A DNA stretch of 64,000 bases from the NCBI GenBank assembly GCA_910580105.1, contig CAJTWN010000001.1:521888-585887 (forward strand), read 5' to 3'. Position 1 is the first letter of the stretch. Every line of letters starts with the position of its first letter. The DNA comes from an uncultured Clostridia bacterium. GTDB lineage: Bacteria; Bacillota; Clostridia; Monoglobales; Monoglobaceae. Positions 25,111 through 34,121 of the stretch are shown one piece after another. The translations under genes were made by a program, and so were the position numbers. The notes beneath the pieces are model-generated. The model did no database searches. It saw only the letters and a program-made list of their open reading frames with translations, and had not been told where the DNA came from.

Positions 25111-25575
25111 TCAGTCTTCCGGCGTCTGTTCCGGCGTATCGGCCAGCGTCCCGACCTCTTCCCCTTCTGTCAGCACCGATGTGCAATGGGGACAGCGCGT
25201 CGCCTTGCGGTCAATTTCGCTGAAGCAATAAGGGCAGACCTTGGTGGTAACCTCTTCTTCTGCGGCCTCTTTCTTCCTGCCAAACGAAGCAACCGCGTTC
25301 ATCCCCTTAACGATAAGGAAGACAATGAATGCCATGATAATAAAATTCAACACGTTGGTGATAAACGCCCCGTATTTGATGTCAACGCCAAGGACATTGA
25401 GTACAAGGTCATTGAAATCCTGTTTGGCAAACAGGCCGATCAGCGGCGTAATAATGTCGGTCACCAGAGAGTTGACAATCTTCTGAAATGCGGCGCCGAT
25501 GATAACGCCGACAGCCAAATCCATGACATTGCCCCGCAGTGCAAATTCTTTAAACTCATGTAAAAATTTCTTCAA
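25111..25575 (-). CDS. mscL: Large-conductance mechanosensitive channel with C-terminal zinc ribbon
   Basis: MscL opens under hypo-osmotic tension. The protein has the family's first helix (FKEFALRGNVMDLAVGVIIGAAF) and the second (FITNVLNFIIMAFIVFLIV). At the C terminus a four-Cys zinc ribbon, CPYC and CPHC (Cys114, 117, 128, 131), replaces the usual short helix, giving 154 residues. The start is probably TTG 25575 (LKKFLHEFKEF), with GAGGG nine bases upstream; there is no ATG except far upstream at 25608, which would add unrelated residues. A promoter precedes it. Confidence 0.93.
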   Translation of the reverse strand: MKKFLHEFKEFALRGNVMDLAVGVIIGAAFQKIVNSLVTDIITPLIGLFAKQDFNDLVLNVLGVDIKYGAFITNVLNFIIMAFIVFLIVKGMNAVASFGRKKEAAEEEVTTKVCPYCFSEIDRKATRCPHCTSVLTEGEEVGTLADTPEQTPED

Positions 25576-25613
25576 TTCAACACACCCTCTCTTTATTGAT
25601 CTTATCAAAGCCT

Positions 25614-25641
25614 ATTATAACATACTTTTTGTCAGTTTCAA
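25614..25641 (-). promoter_or_regulatory. Sigma-A-like promoter of mscL
   Basis: On the minus strand TTGAAA (25636-25641) and a perfect TATAAT (25614-25619) are 16 bp apart, about 40 bases before the mscL start. Confidence 0.7.
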
Positions 25642-25980
25642 GAGGAAAATGGTGAAAAACCCGAAGAAATTGGAAAATTTCCGGTGCATTTCATTCCTGC
25701 GGCCGGCGCGGCCGCCGCTCCTTCCTTTCCCTTCCAAAGAAGGCGCACTCTTCCGTCTCTGCCCCTTCCGTAAAATTCTCCTTCTGTGCCCCGCTCCTTC
25801 GGGAAAATAGCACTTCCGCAAAATTTCACTTCCGGGGAATTGCACCAGGAAACACAGCATTGCGCTTCGGCACGCAGCCATCTCCGCTTTCCTTCTTATC
25901 AAGTCCACAGATTCCAGACCGCATCCAAACCAGAGATAAGTTATCCGCTATTTAAAGTGCAGCAAACCCAAAAACATATC
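25642..25980. other. Gene-free spacer between mscL and the GNAT gene
   Basis: I see no gene here. The stretch contains a GC palindrome (GCGGCCGGCGCGGCCGC, 25700-25716) and several short CTTCCG-type motifs in pyrimidine-rich sequence. No terminator for the GNAT gene is obvious. Confidence 0.5.
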
Positions 25981-26553
25981 TCAGACATTTTTTTCGATAA
26001 AATGCGTATCCGAAGTCTCCCAATATTTTTGATACACCCAATCGTCCTGACCATCAAAATTGAATTGATACATCCGGAATGTAACCAAAAAATCCTTGGG
26101 CTGCCATTGTTCCTCATAAGAATAGCAATACCGCATTCCTATATTTTTCATTACGCCGCCGCTTCTCGGATTGTTTTTATCATGCGTTGCCGTAATATAG
26201 GGGATATGCTCTTTTTTTAACAATTCAATCAGCGCCCCTGCCGCTTCGGTAACAATCCCGTTATGCCAGAACTCTTTGCGAAGTGCATAACCAAAATCAT
26301 AAGCATCACCTGCGTCCGCTTTGATATAACCAATCGGATAATTTTCTTCTTTTAAGCAGATTGCAAAATGATATTTCTTATCCGCAAATCGTTTTTGGTA
26401 AAATGCCTTTGTCTCTTCAATATTTTTTACAGGAAACCAGGGTAAAAAGGTATTGACTTCCTTATCTTTCAAAAGCAAATAGAGTGCGTCCATATCATTA
26501 TTTTCAAATTTCCTTAACAGCAGTCTATCCGTTTCAATCCGTGTTGTGTTCAT
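25981..26553 (-). CDS. GNAT family N-acetyltransferase (RimJ/RimL-like)
   Basis: The 190-residue protein has the RimJ/L-type start TTRIETDRLLLRKFENNDMDALY, a YPIGYIKAD strand, the GYALRKEFWHNGIVTEA acetyl-CoA loop, and the NNPRSGGVMKNIGMRY helix that follows it. It probably acetylates a small molecule or a protein N terminus with acetyl-CoA; the substrate is not predictable. ATG 26553 lies four bases after GGAGG. Confidence 0.88.
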   Translation of the reverse strand: MNTTRIETDRLLLRKFENNDMDALYLLLKDKEVNTFLPWFPVKNIEETKAFYQKRFADKKYHFAICLKEENYPIGYIKADAGDAYDFGYALRKEFWHNGIVTEAAGALIELLKKEHIPYITATHDKNNPRSGGVMKNIGMRYCYSYEEQWQPKDFLVTFRMYQFNFDGQDDWVYQKYWETSDTHFIEKNV

Positions 26554-26653
26554 TTTTCCTCCGCAAATCCAGATTTTTCTATACAACCTCCCCAGAGGCA
26601 GCACACCCTTTCCCGCTGGGGACATTTGCCCAAACCAAACGATGGCACCTTAA

Positions 26654-27397
26654 TTAAGCGGCAGGTTTGCGCAGAACAAAGAAAATCCGCTCTGCAGTTT
26701 CTTCCGGCGGCAGAAAAGAGAGGTCGCCATACACGCCTTCCACCTTCAGTCCCGCTTTTTCGGCAATCTCCCTAAGCTGGTCAATAGCATAGGCATACTC
26801 CTTCTGCTCCTCATCAAAACGGGTATAACGCCCGTCTTTTTCCCGGATAAAAAGATTCAGGTCAAAGAGCGCCATCTTTTTTTCGTCGTCATACTCGTTG
26901 TTCCATACACAATAGGCATCCTCATCCTCATAGACAAAGGAACGATCCGCCAGCAGATGTTTCAGCTTATACTCCGAATTCATATCAAAAATCATGATGC
27001 CGCCGGGATTGAGATAATTCCTCACCCAATGGAACATCCGCTGTAATTTTTTGGGCTTTCCTATATAATTGACGCCGTCCAATGCACAAATCACCGCGTC
27101 CACCGTACCATAGAGCTCGAAATCGGTCATATCCTGCTGCAAAAACAGAATATCCAGATCCTTTGCCCTCGCCTTATCCATCGCAATCTGCAGCATCTGC
27201 GGCGAAAGGTCAATACCAATCATGTCATACCCCTCTTCCGCCATGGCAAGGGTGATGTTGCCCGTCCCGCAGGCAAGATCCAGCACCAGCTCCGGCTGTA
27301 CGCCGCAGCGGACAAACACCTGCTCGTAAAAATCCAGAAACGCCCGATAATCAATCTCCTGAAATTTGTCATAGACCTCTGCAAAACGCTCGTACAT
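26654..27397 (-). CDS. Class I SAM-dependent methyltransferase
   Basis: A 247-residue methyltransferase with motif I VLDLACGTGNITLAMAE (about 39-55), the acidic residue in MIGIDLSPQML, and motif post-II VICALDGVNYI. The substrate is unknown. Its ATG overlaps the pcrA stop by one base (TAATG), so it is translationally coupled to the helicase gene. Confidence 0.9.
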   Translation of the reverse strand: MYERFAEVYDKFQEIDYRAFLDFYEQVFVRCGVQPELVLDLACGTGNITLAMAEEGYDMIGIDLSPQMLQIAMDKARAKDLDILFLQQDMTDFELYGTVDAVICALDGVNYIGKPKKLQRMFHWVRNYLNPGGIMIFDMNSEYKLKHLLADRSFVYEDEDAYCVWNNEYDDEKKMALFDLNLFIREKDGRYTRFDEEQKEYAYAIDQLREIAEKAGLKVEGVYGDLSFLPPEETAERIFFVLRKPAA

Positions 27398-29763
27398 TAT
27401 TCGTTCACCTTCTCGATTGGCGCATAGGCCGCCATCAGTTTCTTCTCACCCGCCGCAAACTTTGCAATCACCAGGGTATCCGCGCCGATGCTCTGGGCGG
27501 AAAGAACCGTACCAAGGCCAAACTTCCGGTGCTTGATGCGGTCGCCGGGCTGAAAATCAGCCGCCGCCTGCTTCTCAGGCGCCGTCTCTTTTTTGAGATA
27601 GGAACTGGTATCAAATCCGGGAACCGTTCTGCCGGGATGCACGGCCTGGAACACCGGTGACGGCTTGTCCTCGGTTATCTCCAGCAGTTCCGCCGGAATC
27701 TCCTCCACAAACCGGGAAACCGGGTTAAATTTCGTTGCGCCGTACAGGGTCCGTGACTTTGCACGGGTCATAAACAGCTGTTTCTTTGCGCGGGTGATCC
27801 CCACATAGCAGAGCCGCCGCTCTTCTTCAATCTCTTCGCTGTCTCCGATGGAACGCATCCCAGGAAAGACGCCGTCTTCCATCCCCACCAAAAAGACCAC
27901 CGGGAACTCCAGCCCCTTGGCGCTGTGCAGGGTCATCAGCGTCACCGTCTCCTGAGCCTCGTCATAACTGTCGATATCCGACACCAGGGAAATATCCTCC
28001 AAAAGCTGTTCCAGGGTAATCGACTCGTCCGCCTTCACCGCCTCCTGAACCATAGAGATAAATTCATTGAGGTTTTCCAGCCGGGTCTGGTTTTCCACCG
28101 TCTTTTCCGCCTTCAGAGCATCCACCATCCCCGTCTGCTTCATCACCAAATTCACAAAAAGCTCCAGGCCCATCCCCTCGTCCAGTTCCTTCCGCAGGCC
28201 TTCAATCATCTGGGCAAACTGGCGGAGCTTACCGGCCACTTTGGAGGGAATCAAGTCAAATTCCTCCGCCCGGCGGCAGACTTCAAACAGGGTCACACCG
28301 GCTTCTCCTGCCGCCTGTTCTACCTTTTCCACCGATGCCGCACCGATGCCGCGCTTCGGTTCGTTGATGACCCGGTGAAAGGCCACCGTATCCCCAAAAT
28401 TTTGAATCAGCCGGAGATAGGAGGTCAAATCCTTAATCTCCTTCCGGTCATAGAAGCGCAGACCGCCCAGCACACGATAGGGGATTGCGCCGCGGAGCAG
28501 TGCATCCTCGATAACACGGGACTGGGCATTGGCACGGTACAAAATGACACAGTTATTATAGCTCTCGCCGTTCCTGCCCAGTTCCCGGATGGTATCTGCG
28601 ATATAATGGGCTTCCATATGCTCTGTGTCCGAGACGTGCATGGTGATTTTATCCCCCGCCCCGTTGGAAGTCCAAAGATTTTTCCCCTTCCTTCCCGCAT
28701 TGTTGCGGATGACATAGTTGGCCGCATCCAAAATGGTTTGGGTGGAACGATAGTTCTCTTCCAGCTTGATCACCCTGCAATTTTGGAATTCCTTTTCAAA
28801 TCCAAGAATATTCTGAATATCCGCACCGCGGAACTTATAAATACTCTGGTCGTCATCACCCACCACACAGAGATTTTTATGCTTTGCCGCAAGCAGACTG
28901 ACCAGCCGGTATTGGGCATGGTTGGTGTCCTGATACTCATCCACGAGGATATAGCGGAACCGCTTTTGATAATAGTCCCGCACCTCTTCACATTCTTCCA
29001 GCAGCCGAACCATGCAGACGATCAGGTCATCAAAGTCCAGACCGTTGTTCTGTTTCAGCTTTCTCTGATAAAGTTCATAAATCTCGGCAACTTTTGTATA
29101 GTAAAAGTCCCCTTTGTATGTATCGGCAAACTCCGCCGGGTCAAGGAGCTGATCCTTTGCATTGCTGATGGCAGCGGCCACCGCACGGGGCGGATACTTT
29201 TTGTCGTCCACGCCCAGCTCTTTTAAGCATTCCTTGATCACCGTCTGCTGGTCCGCCGTGTCATAGATGGTAAAATTCCGTTCATAGCCAATCTTATCAA
29301 TATCCCGCCGCAGAAAGCGGACACAGGCCGAGTGGAAGGTACTTGCATAGACATCCTCCCCACAGCTGCCCAGCTGTTTGACCAGACGCTGTTTCAGTTC
29401 CGCCGCCGCCTTGTTGGTAAAGGTAATCGCCAAAATCTGATAGGGCGCCGCCGGCTCCACCGCCAGGGTATCCAGCAGATGGGGCGGCAGTTCGTCCAGT
29501 TCCCCTTCGGCATACCATTCCATAATTTCCAGTTCCTCCGGCGCAAGGCCTGCCGGAACTGCATCACTATCGTACGCTTTGCCATAGCGAATCAAATGGG
29601 CAATCTTCTGCACAATCACCGTGGTCTTGCCCGAACCGGCCCCGGCCAGCACCAAAAGCGGCCCTTCCGTATGGAAGACCGCCTCCTTTTGTTTTTGGTT
29701 CAGCCGCTGATAGTCTTTCTCAATTATTTTCTTTCTTATCTCTGTAAATTCGATTGGAATCAC
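27397..29763 (-). CDS. pcrA: UvrD/PcrA-type ATP-dependent DNA helicase
   Basis: An SF1A 3'-5' helicase for repair and removal of RecA filaments. The protein of about 788 residues carries the Q motif LNQKQKEAV, Walker A AGAGSGKTT, DEYQDTN (motif II), GDDDQSIYKFRGA (III), NYRST (IV), TLMTLHSAKGLEF (V) and EERRLCYVGITRAKK (VI). A C-terminal Tudor-like tail (GDRIKHRKFGLGTV) is typical of PcrA. The start is uncertain: GTG 29763 gives a family-like N terminus but AGGCGGG abuts it; TTG 29793 is an alternative. Confidence 0.95.
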   Translation of the reverse strand: MIPIEFTEIRKKIIEKDYQRLNQKQKEAVFHTEGPLLVLAGAGSGKTTVIVQKIAHLIRYGKAYDSDAVPAGLAPEELEIMEWYAEGELDELPPHLLDTLAVEPAAPYQILAITFTNKAAAELKQRLVKQLGSCGEDVYASTFHSACVRFLRRDIDKIGYERNFTIYDTADQQTVIKECLKELGVDDKKYPPRAVAAAISNAKDQLLDPAEFADTYKGDFYYTKVAEIYELYQRKLKQNNGLDFDDLIVCMVRLLEECEEVRDYYQKRFRYILVDEYQDTNHAQYRLVSLLAAKHKNLCVVGDDDQSIYKFRGADIQNILGFEKEFQNCRVIKLEENYRSTQTILDAANYVIRNNAGRKGKNLWTSNGAGDKITMHVSDTEHMEAHYIADTIRELGRNGESYNNCVILYRANAQSRVIEDALLRGAIPYRVLGGLRFYDRKEIKDLTSYLRLIQNFGDTVAFHRVINEPKRGIGAASVEKVEQAAGEAGVTLFEVCRRAEEFDLIPSKVAGKLRQFAQMIEGLRKELDEGMGLELFVNLVMKQTGMVDALKAEKTVENQTRLENLNEFISMVQEAVKADESITLEQLLEDISLVSDIDSYDEAQETVTLMTLHSAKGLEFPVVFLVGMEDGVFPGMRSIGDSEEIEEERRLCYVGITRAKKQLFMTRAKSRTLYGATKFNPVSRFVEEIPAELLEITEDKPSPVFQAVHPGRTVPGFDTSSYLKKETAPEKQAAADFQPGDRIKHRKFGLGTVLSAQSIGADTLVIAKFAAGEKKLMAAYAPIEKVNE

Positions 29764-29993
29764 CCCGCCTAAATATCGTCGGCACGCGACCAATTTTGCT
29801 CACTTCGCGGCTTTGCCCCAAAGATTCGCTCTATGGTCGGTGCCTCCTTCTTCCCGCAAAACGCGCTTCGCTGGCGTTTTGCAGGAGTTTTTTCACCGAG
29901 CGGAGTAAAACCCCGCCCCTATATGAATTATAAAAAATTTTATTTCTTTGTCCTTGTCATAGCTGCGCACCAGGTCAAGGCTCAGCCTTGTTT

Positions 29994-30331
29994 TGTGGAA
30001 AAGAGGAGACGCCGGCGCCCAAAACGAAGGTTTTTCGCAGGAAAACCGAGCAATTGCGTCGTGCACCGACGACGTCACGCCGCTATTCTCGGTCAATTTG
30101 CCCGGTTTTCGTAGGGGCGACCCTGCGTGGTCGCCCGTCAATGCGAAAAATTTCATTTCAAAGCCGACCTCGTCGGCACGCGACCAACTTTGTCCACTTC
30201 GCGGCTTTGCCGCAAAGATTCATTCTCCTTATGGACGGTTCTTCTTTTTTCCCAAAAAGCACTGCTTTTTGGGAACCCTGCCGTGCAAAGCACGGCATAT
30301 AGTGCATTTCTCACGCGCAACAGCGCGTGTA
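29994..30331. repeat. Diverged direct repeat, copy 1 (about 338 bp)
   Basis: It runs from TGTGGAAAAGAGGAG to GCGCGTGTAAGT and matches 30920-31256 throughout, with point changes and small indels. Both copies contain the same ordered hairpins (GGGGCGACC..GGTCGCCC, the AAAAAGCA/TGCTTTTT stem, GCCGTGC..GCACGGC, CACGCGC..GCGCGTG). Confidence 0.85.
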
Positions 30332-30919
30332 AGTGGATCGGGCGACCACGTGGGGTCGCCCCTACGGGTGTCCGTGTGTCCATTTCGAAATTCGCGGCAC
30401 TCAGTGAAAGGTTTTTCCACTCGGCATAGTCGCGCATTGGATGAAACGTCACGTTTCCGGGCGACCACACGACGTCAGAACACGCCTTATATTGCTCACT
30501 TTTCCCGTTAGGAAAAGCTACGCTTCCTCGGCGGTTCTTCCTTTATCCCACAAAAGCAAAGCTTTTGCGGGAACCCTAAGAAGCCCCTACGGATGTCCGT
30601 TCCGAAATATGGATTTCCCAGGGCGGTGTAGAACCCCGCCCCTACGAAATCCGCGGCAATCGGTAGAATGTTTTTCCTCTCGTATCATCCGCGCATTGGG
30701 TCAAGGCTCAGCCTTGCGCACCGGATGAAACGTCACCTTTCCGGGCGACCACATAGGGTCGCCCCTACGGATCCACGTTTCAAAATGTAGATTTCCCAGG
30801 GCTCCCGCAGCGTCAAAACACGCCTTATATTGCTCACTTTTCCCGTTGGGAAAAGCTACGCTACTTCGGCGTTCTTCCTTTATCCCGCAAAAGCTTTGCT
30901 TTTGCGGGAACCCTAGTGC

Positions 30920-31256
30920 GTTTTGTGGGAAAGAGGAGGTGCCGACGCCCAAAGCGAAGGTTTTTCGCAGGAAAACCGAGCAAATACGCCGTGCGTTGAC
31001 GACGGGTCAAGCGTCACGCCGCTATTCTCGGTCAATTTGCCCGGTTTTCGTAGGGGCGACCCTGCGTGGTCGCCCGTCAATGGGAAACATTTCATTTCAA
31101 TGCCGTCCTCGTCGGCACGCGACCAATTTTGTTCACTTCGCGGCTTTGCTCCTTATGACCGGTTCTTCCTTTTCCCAAAAAGCACTGCTTTTTGGGAACC
31201 CTGCCGTGCAAAGCACGGCCTACAATGCACTTCTCACGCGCAACAGCGCGTGTAAG
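30920..31256. repeat. Diverged direct repeat, copy 2 (about 337 bp)
   Basis: The second copy of the block at 29994-30331. Relative to copy 1 it has GGTCAAGC inserted before GTCACGCCGC and lacks about 25 bp around the GCCGCAAAGATTC segment. A shorter duplication (30500-30580 and 30838-30915, TTTTCCCGTTRGGAAAAGC) lies between the copies. Confidence 0.85.
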
Positions 31257-31261
31257 TTCCG

Positions 31262-31308
31262 GCTCAAGCGTCACGCTTGCGCATTGGCTCAAGGCTCAGC
31301 CTTGCGAA
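31262..31308. repeat. Two 25-bp palindromic units of the 19.5 kb family
   Basis: CAAGCGT-C-ACGCTTG and CAAGGCT-C-AGCCTTG are perfect 7-1-7 palindromes separated by CGCATTGGCT. They end within a few bases of the mnmA stop codon. Confidence 0.85.
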
Positions 31309-31309
31309 T

Positions 31310-32365
31310 CTATAAAATTGTACCGCCGCCCAAAACAAAGGTATCTGTCTCGTCATAAAAGACCACGGCCTGTCCGGGCGTCACCGCCCGCTGCGGCGTT
31401 TCAAACTCCACATAAATCCTGCCGCCGTCCATCCAGAGCTGCGCCGGCGCCGACTTTGCCGCATACCGCACCTTTGCGAGCACCTTCCTCTTCTGCGACA
31501 AATCCATCGGAAGGATAAAATTCAAATCCCCGGCCATAAGAGAACTGGAAAATTCTGTGCCGCTCTCCCCCAGGACAATCCGGTTCGTTCCGGCATCAAT
31601 CCGGGTGACAAACATCGGTTTTCCAAAAGCAATCCCCAGCCCTTTCCGCTGGCCGATGGTATAATGCAGGATTCCCCTGTGCCTGCCCAGTACGTGTCCG
31701 CTGCCGTCCACAAAATCTCCTTCGGGCGGCTCTGTTCCCGTCCGCCGCAGGATAAACCCGGCATAATCATTGTCCGGAATGAAACAAATCTCCTGACTGT
31801 CCGGCTTTTGTGCCACAGGCAATGCAAGTTCTTCCGCCTTTTTGCGGATGGTCTCTTTATCCCTAAAGTCCCCCAGGGGAAGCAGCACACCCGAGAGCTG
31901 TTCCTGGGACAGATGATAGAGTACATAGGTCTGATCCTTTTCCCGGTTCTCGGCCCGCATCAGCCGCCAAAGGCCGTCTTCCCCCCGGACAACGCGTCCA
32001 TAGTGGCCGGTGGCAATCTTCTGTGCGCCCAGCTCCGCCGCCGCCTTGCGCATGGCCCCGAATTTCAGCGCCTTGTTGCAGGCAATACAGGGATTGGGCG
32101 TTCTGCCGGACAGATATTCCCTTGTAAAATATTCCATGACCGCCCCTTCAAATTCCTGCCGGAAATCCAGGGCGTGATGTTCAATTCCCAAGGCATCCGC
32201 CACCCGCCGGGCATCTTCCACCGTATTCTGATACGCTTCTTCACCGCCGTCCCAAAGGCGCATGGTCACCCCAATCACATGGTACCCCTTCTCCTTCAGC
32301 ACAGCCGCCGCAACACTGCTGTCCACACCGCCGGACATACCGACCGCAACCGTTTTATTTGTCAT
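31310..32365 (-). CDS. mnmA: tRNA 2-thiouridine(34) synthase MnmA
   Basis: MnmA adds sulfur to U34 of Lys, Glu and Gln tRNAs. The 351-residue protein has the PP-loop SGGVDSS (11-17), the catalytic Cys93 in TPNPCIACNK, the second Cys in DSQEICFI, and YTIGQRKGLGIAFGKP. The start ATG 32365 follows GGAGAG and overlaps rnhA by 11 bp, so the longer frame to 32455 is not used. Confidence 0.96.
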   Translation of the reverse strand: MTNKTVAVGMSGGVDSSVAAAVLKEKGYHVIGVTMRLWDGGEEAYQNTVEDARRVADALGIEHHALDFRQEFEGAVMEYFTREYLSGRTPNPCIACNKALKFGAMRKAAAELGAQKIATGHYGRVVRGEDGLWRLMRAENREKDQTYVLYHLSQEQLSGVLLPLGDFRDKETIRKKAEELALPVAQKPDSQEICFIPDNDYAGFILRRTGTEPPEGDFVDGSGHVLGRHRGILHYTIGQRKGLGIAFGKPMFVTRIDAGTNRIVLGESGTEFSSSLMAGDLNFILPMDLSQKRKVLAKVRYAAKSAPAQLWMDGGRIYVEFETPQRAVTPGQAVVFYDETDTFVLGGGTIL

Positions 32366-32834
32366 CCGGCTCTCCTCCATACAATTCCCGTGCATACTTT
32401 TTCGACTGGGCAACTGCCAGCCTGTCACACCGTTCATTTTCCGGATGACCTGCATGGCCTTTTACCCACACCAGTTCCACATCGTGACGGCTGAAAAGTC
32501 GCAGCACCTCATCCCACAGATCGGGATTAAGGGCCTTTTCCTTCCCGTTCCGCATCCAGCCGTTGGCCTTCCAGCGTTTGGCCCAGCCCTTTTCCATCGC
32601 GTCAACAAAATATTTCGAATCACTGTATAAGGTCACGCGGCACCGCTGGTTCAACGCGGAAAGACCGGCAATCACCGCCATCAGCTCCATCCGGTTGTTG
32701 GTGGTGTCAATCGCACCGCCGCTGATTTCCTTTTCCAGCCCCATATACCGGAGGATAACGCCATAGCCCCCCGGCCCGGGATTGCCGCTGCAGGCACCAT
32801 CGGTAAATATTTCCACATGTTTTTGCTCCGCCAT
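32355..32834 (-). CDS. rnhA: Ribonuclease HI
   Basis: RNase HI cuts RNA in RNA-DNA hybrids. The 159-residue protein shows all four catalytic acids: Asp12 (IFTDGACSGNPG), Glu50 (NNRMEL), Asp72 (YSDSKYF) and Asp137 (ERCDRLA), plus the VKGHAGHPENE loop. It also has the basic handle WMRNGKEK. The Shine-Dalgarno GGAG precedes ATG 32834. Confidence 0.96.
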   Translation of the reverse strand: MAEQKHVEIFTDGACSGNPGPGGYGVILRYMGLEKEISGGAIDTTNNRMELMAVIAGLSALNQRCRVTLYSDSKYFVDAMEKGWAKRWKANGWMRNGKEKALNPDLWDEVLRLFSRHDVELVWVKGHAGHPENERCDRLAVAQSKKYARELYGGEPDDK

Positions 32835-32923
32835 ATTCTATCTCCAAATCTTTTTCATTTTATCAGCATTGTACCATATCCCCGACAAAAAATCCAGACC
32901 CTTCCCAATTTTTTTCAAAAATA

Positions 32924-32952
32924 TAGACAACGCTTTTTCAAAATGTTATAAT
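32924..32952 (+). promoter_or_regulatory. Sigma-A-like promoter of the ECF uptake operon, with long leader
   Basis: TAGACA (32924-32929) and TATAAT (32947-32952) are 17 bp apart. A leader of about 175 nt follows up to the first gene. It contains the stem CCGGCAG..CTGCCGG (33008-33041). I looked for a cobalamin riboswitch core (B12 box) and could not recognise one. The 32835-33134 stretch holds no gene. Confidence 0.7.
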
Positions 32953-33134
32953 ATGTAAAATAAAACTTTTTTCCGGTTTGGCTCCGGCTCCGGTTTGGCT
33001 CGGTCTCCGGCAGCCCGTTTGAGGCCGGTCGTCCTGCCGGATTGGAACAGTCAAATTTCACCTTCCGATATTCCCCCTCCGGCCAACACCGCCTTCATCC
33101 ACAACAACGAAAATGAAAAGGAGTTTTCTTTCTT

Positions 33135-34121
33135 ATGTATACAGCGACTGCAAAAAAATGTACGGCCCTATGTCTCTGCCTTCTTCTGGCATGTCTGCCC
33201 TTTTCCTGTAAAGGAGCGGAATTCTTTCCCGAAGACACCGCGGCCTTTCTGCGGCAGGCCGTACCAAATCCCTCCATCGGTCAGACCGGCGGAGAATGGG
33301 CGGTCATCGGCCATCTTCAGGCAGGAATACCCAAGGACGATCCCTATTTTTCCATATATAAAGACAATCTGGAAAAAACGCTGAAAGAAAAGGCAGGGGT
33401 TCTCTCCGGGAATAAATACACTGAATACGCCCGGGTTTCTCTCGCCCTTTCTGCCCTTGGAGAGGATCCGTCAAACTTCCGGGGCTTTGACCTGCTCGCC
33501 CCCCTCTGCGAATTCGACAAAGTTCTCCGGCAGGGCATCAACGGCGCCGTATTCGCCCTGATGGCATTCAGCCACGGGGGCCGGGGGGACGAAGAAGTTG
33601 TCCGCCGTTATCTTACAGAACTGCTCGGCAAGCAGCAGGCCTGCGGCGGTTTTGGACTCTCGGATGACCAGCCGGACACGGATGTTACCGCAATGGCCAT
33701 CCGCGCCCTCTGTCTCTATCCGGGACATGCCGGTGTACGGGATGCCGTCATGGCGGCTCTCGCCTGGCTCTCCGCCGTGCAGCAGGCGGACGGCGGCTTT
33801 CTCTCACGGGAAGGGACCGAAACTGCCGAGAGCGCAAGCCAGGTTCTGCTGGCACTCAAGGCCGCAGGTTACAGCGAAAATGACCCGGCCTTCTGCAAAA
33901 ACGGCAGTTCCGTCCGCGATAATCTGCTGTCTTTTGCCCAGCCAAACGGCGGCTTCCGCCATACCAAACAAAATCTGCCCGTTGACCTGATGGCAAGCGA
34001 ACAGGCGTATCTTGCCCTGACCGCCCCCGCTGCCTATACCTTTGATTCGGACAAGGCGTGGGATTTTATCCGGACACTCCTTGATCTATCAGCCCAAATG
34101 CAAAAGGGAGGAAACCCATGA
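33135..34121 (+). CDS. Exported alpha/alpha-toroid (prenyltransferase/squalene-oxidase repeat) protein, intrinsic-factor-like
   Basis: The 328-residue protein has a signal peptide (about 1-27, with Cys25) and then tandem helical repeats of the terpenoid-cyclase toroid type: YARVSLALSALG, NGAVFALMAFS, LGKQQACGGFGLSDDQPDTDVTAMAIRAL in pieces, WLSAVQQADGGFL and LLSFAQPNGGFRHT. It lacks a DxDD cyclase motif. The same fold forms the alpha domain of intrinsic factor and transcobalamin. Because the next gene encodes the matching C-terminal domain and the operon ends in an ECF importer, I infer an extracellular vitamin-binding role, probably cobalamin. The ATG follows AAGGAG; its stop overlaps the next start (ATGA). 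Confidence 0.75.
   Translation: MYTATAKKCTALCLCLLLACLPFSCKGAEFFPEDTAAFLRQAVPNPSIGQTGGEWAVIGHLQAGIPKDDPYFSIYKDNLEKTLKEKAGVLSGNKYTEYARVSLALSALGEDPSNFRGFDLLAPLCEFDKVLRQGINGAVFALMAFSHGGRGDEEVVRRYLTELLGKQQACGGFGLSDDQPDTDVTAMAIRALCLYPGHAGVRDAVMAALAWLSAVQQADGGFLSREGTETAESASQVLLALKAAGYSENDPAFCKNGSSVRDNLLSFAQPNGGFRHTKQNLPVDLMASEQAYLALTAPAAYTFDSDKAWDFIRTLLDLSAQMQKGGNP

Larger units (their letters stand above)
29764..31309. repeat. 1.5 kb mosaic of palindromic repeats between pcrA and mnmA
   Basis: No gene is supported. The region is built from recurring hairpin modules: CCCAAAAAGCACTGCTTTTTG with its closing bases, GCCGTGC-AAA-GCACGGC, CACGCGC-AACA-GCGCGTG, CGCAAAAGC..GCTTTTGCG, and inverted GGGGCGACC/GGTCGCCC pairs. 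The module GTCGGCACGCGACCAA occurs at 29779, 30173 and 31112. The 25-bp repeat of the 19.5 kb array also appears. The open frames across it are broken. Confidence 0.85.

Noticed and set aside
29833..31358. Several plus and minus ORFs of 60-170 codons across the pcrA-mnmA gap
   Set aside because: They follow palindromic DNA repeats, lack ribosome sites and resemble no protein; similar ORFs recur only because the DNA is duplicated.
32953..33134. Cobalamin riboswitch before the ECF operon
   Set aside because: The context predicts one and the leader is long enough to look, but I could not find a B12-box-like core; only a 7-bp stem is evident.
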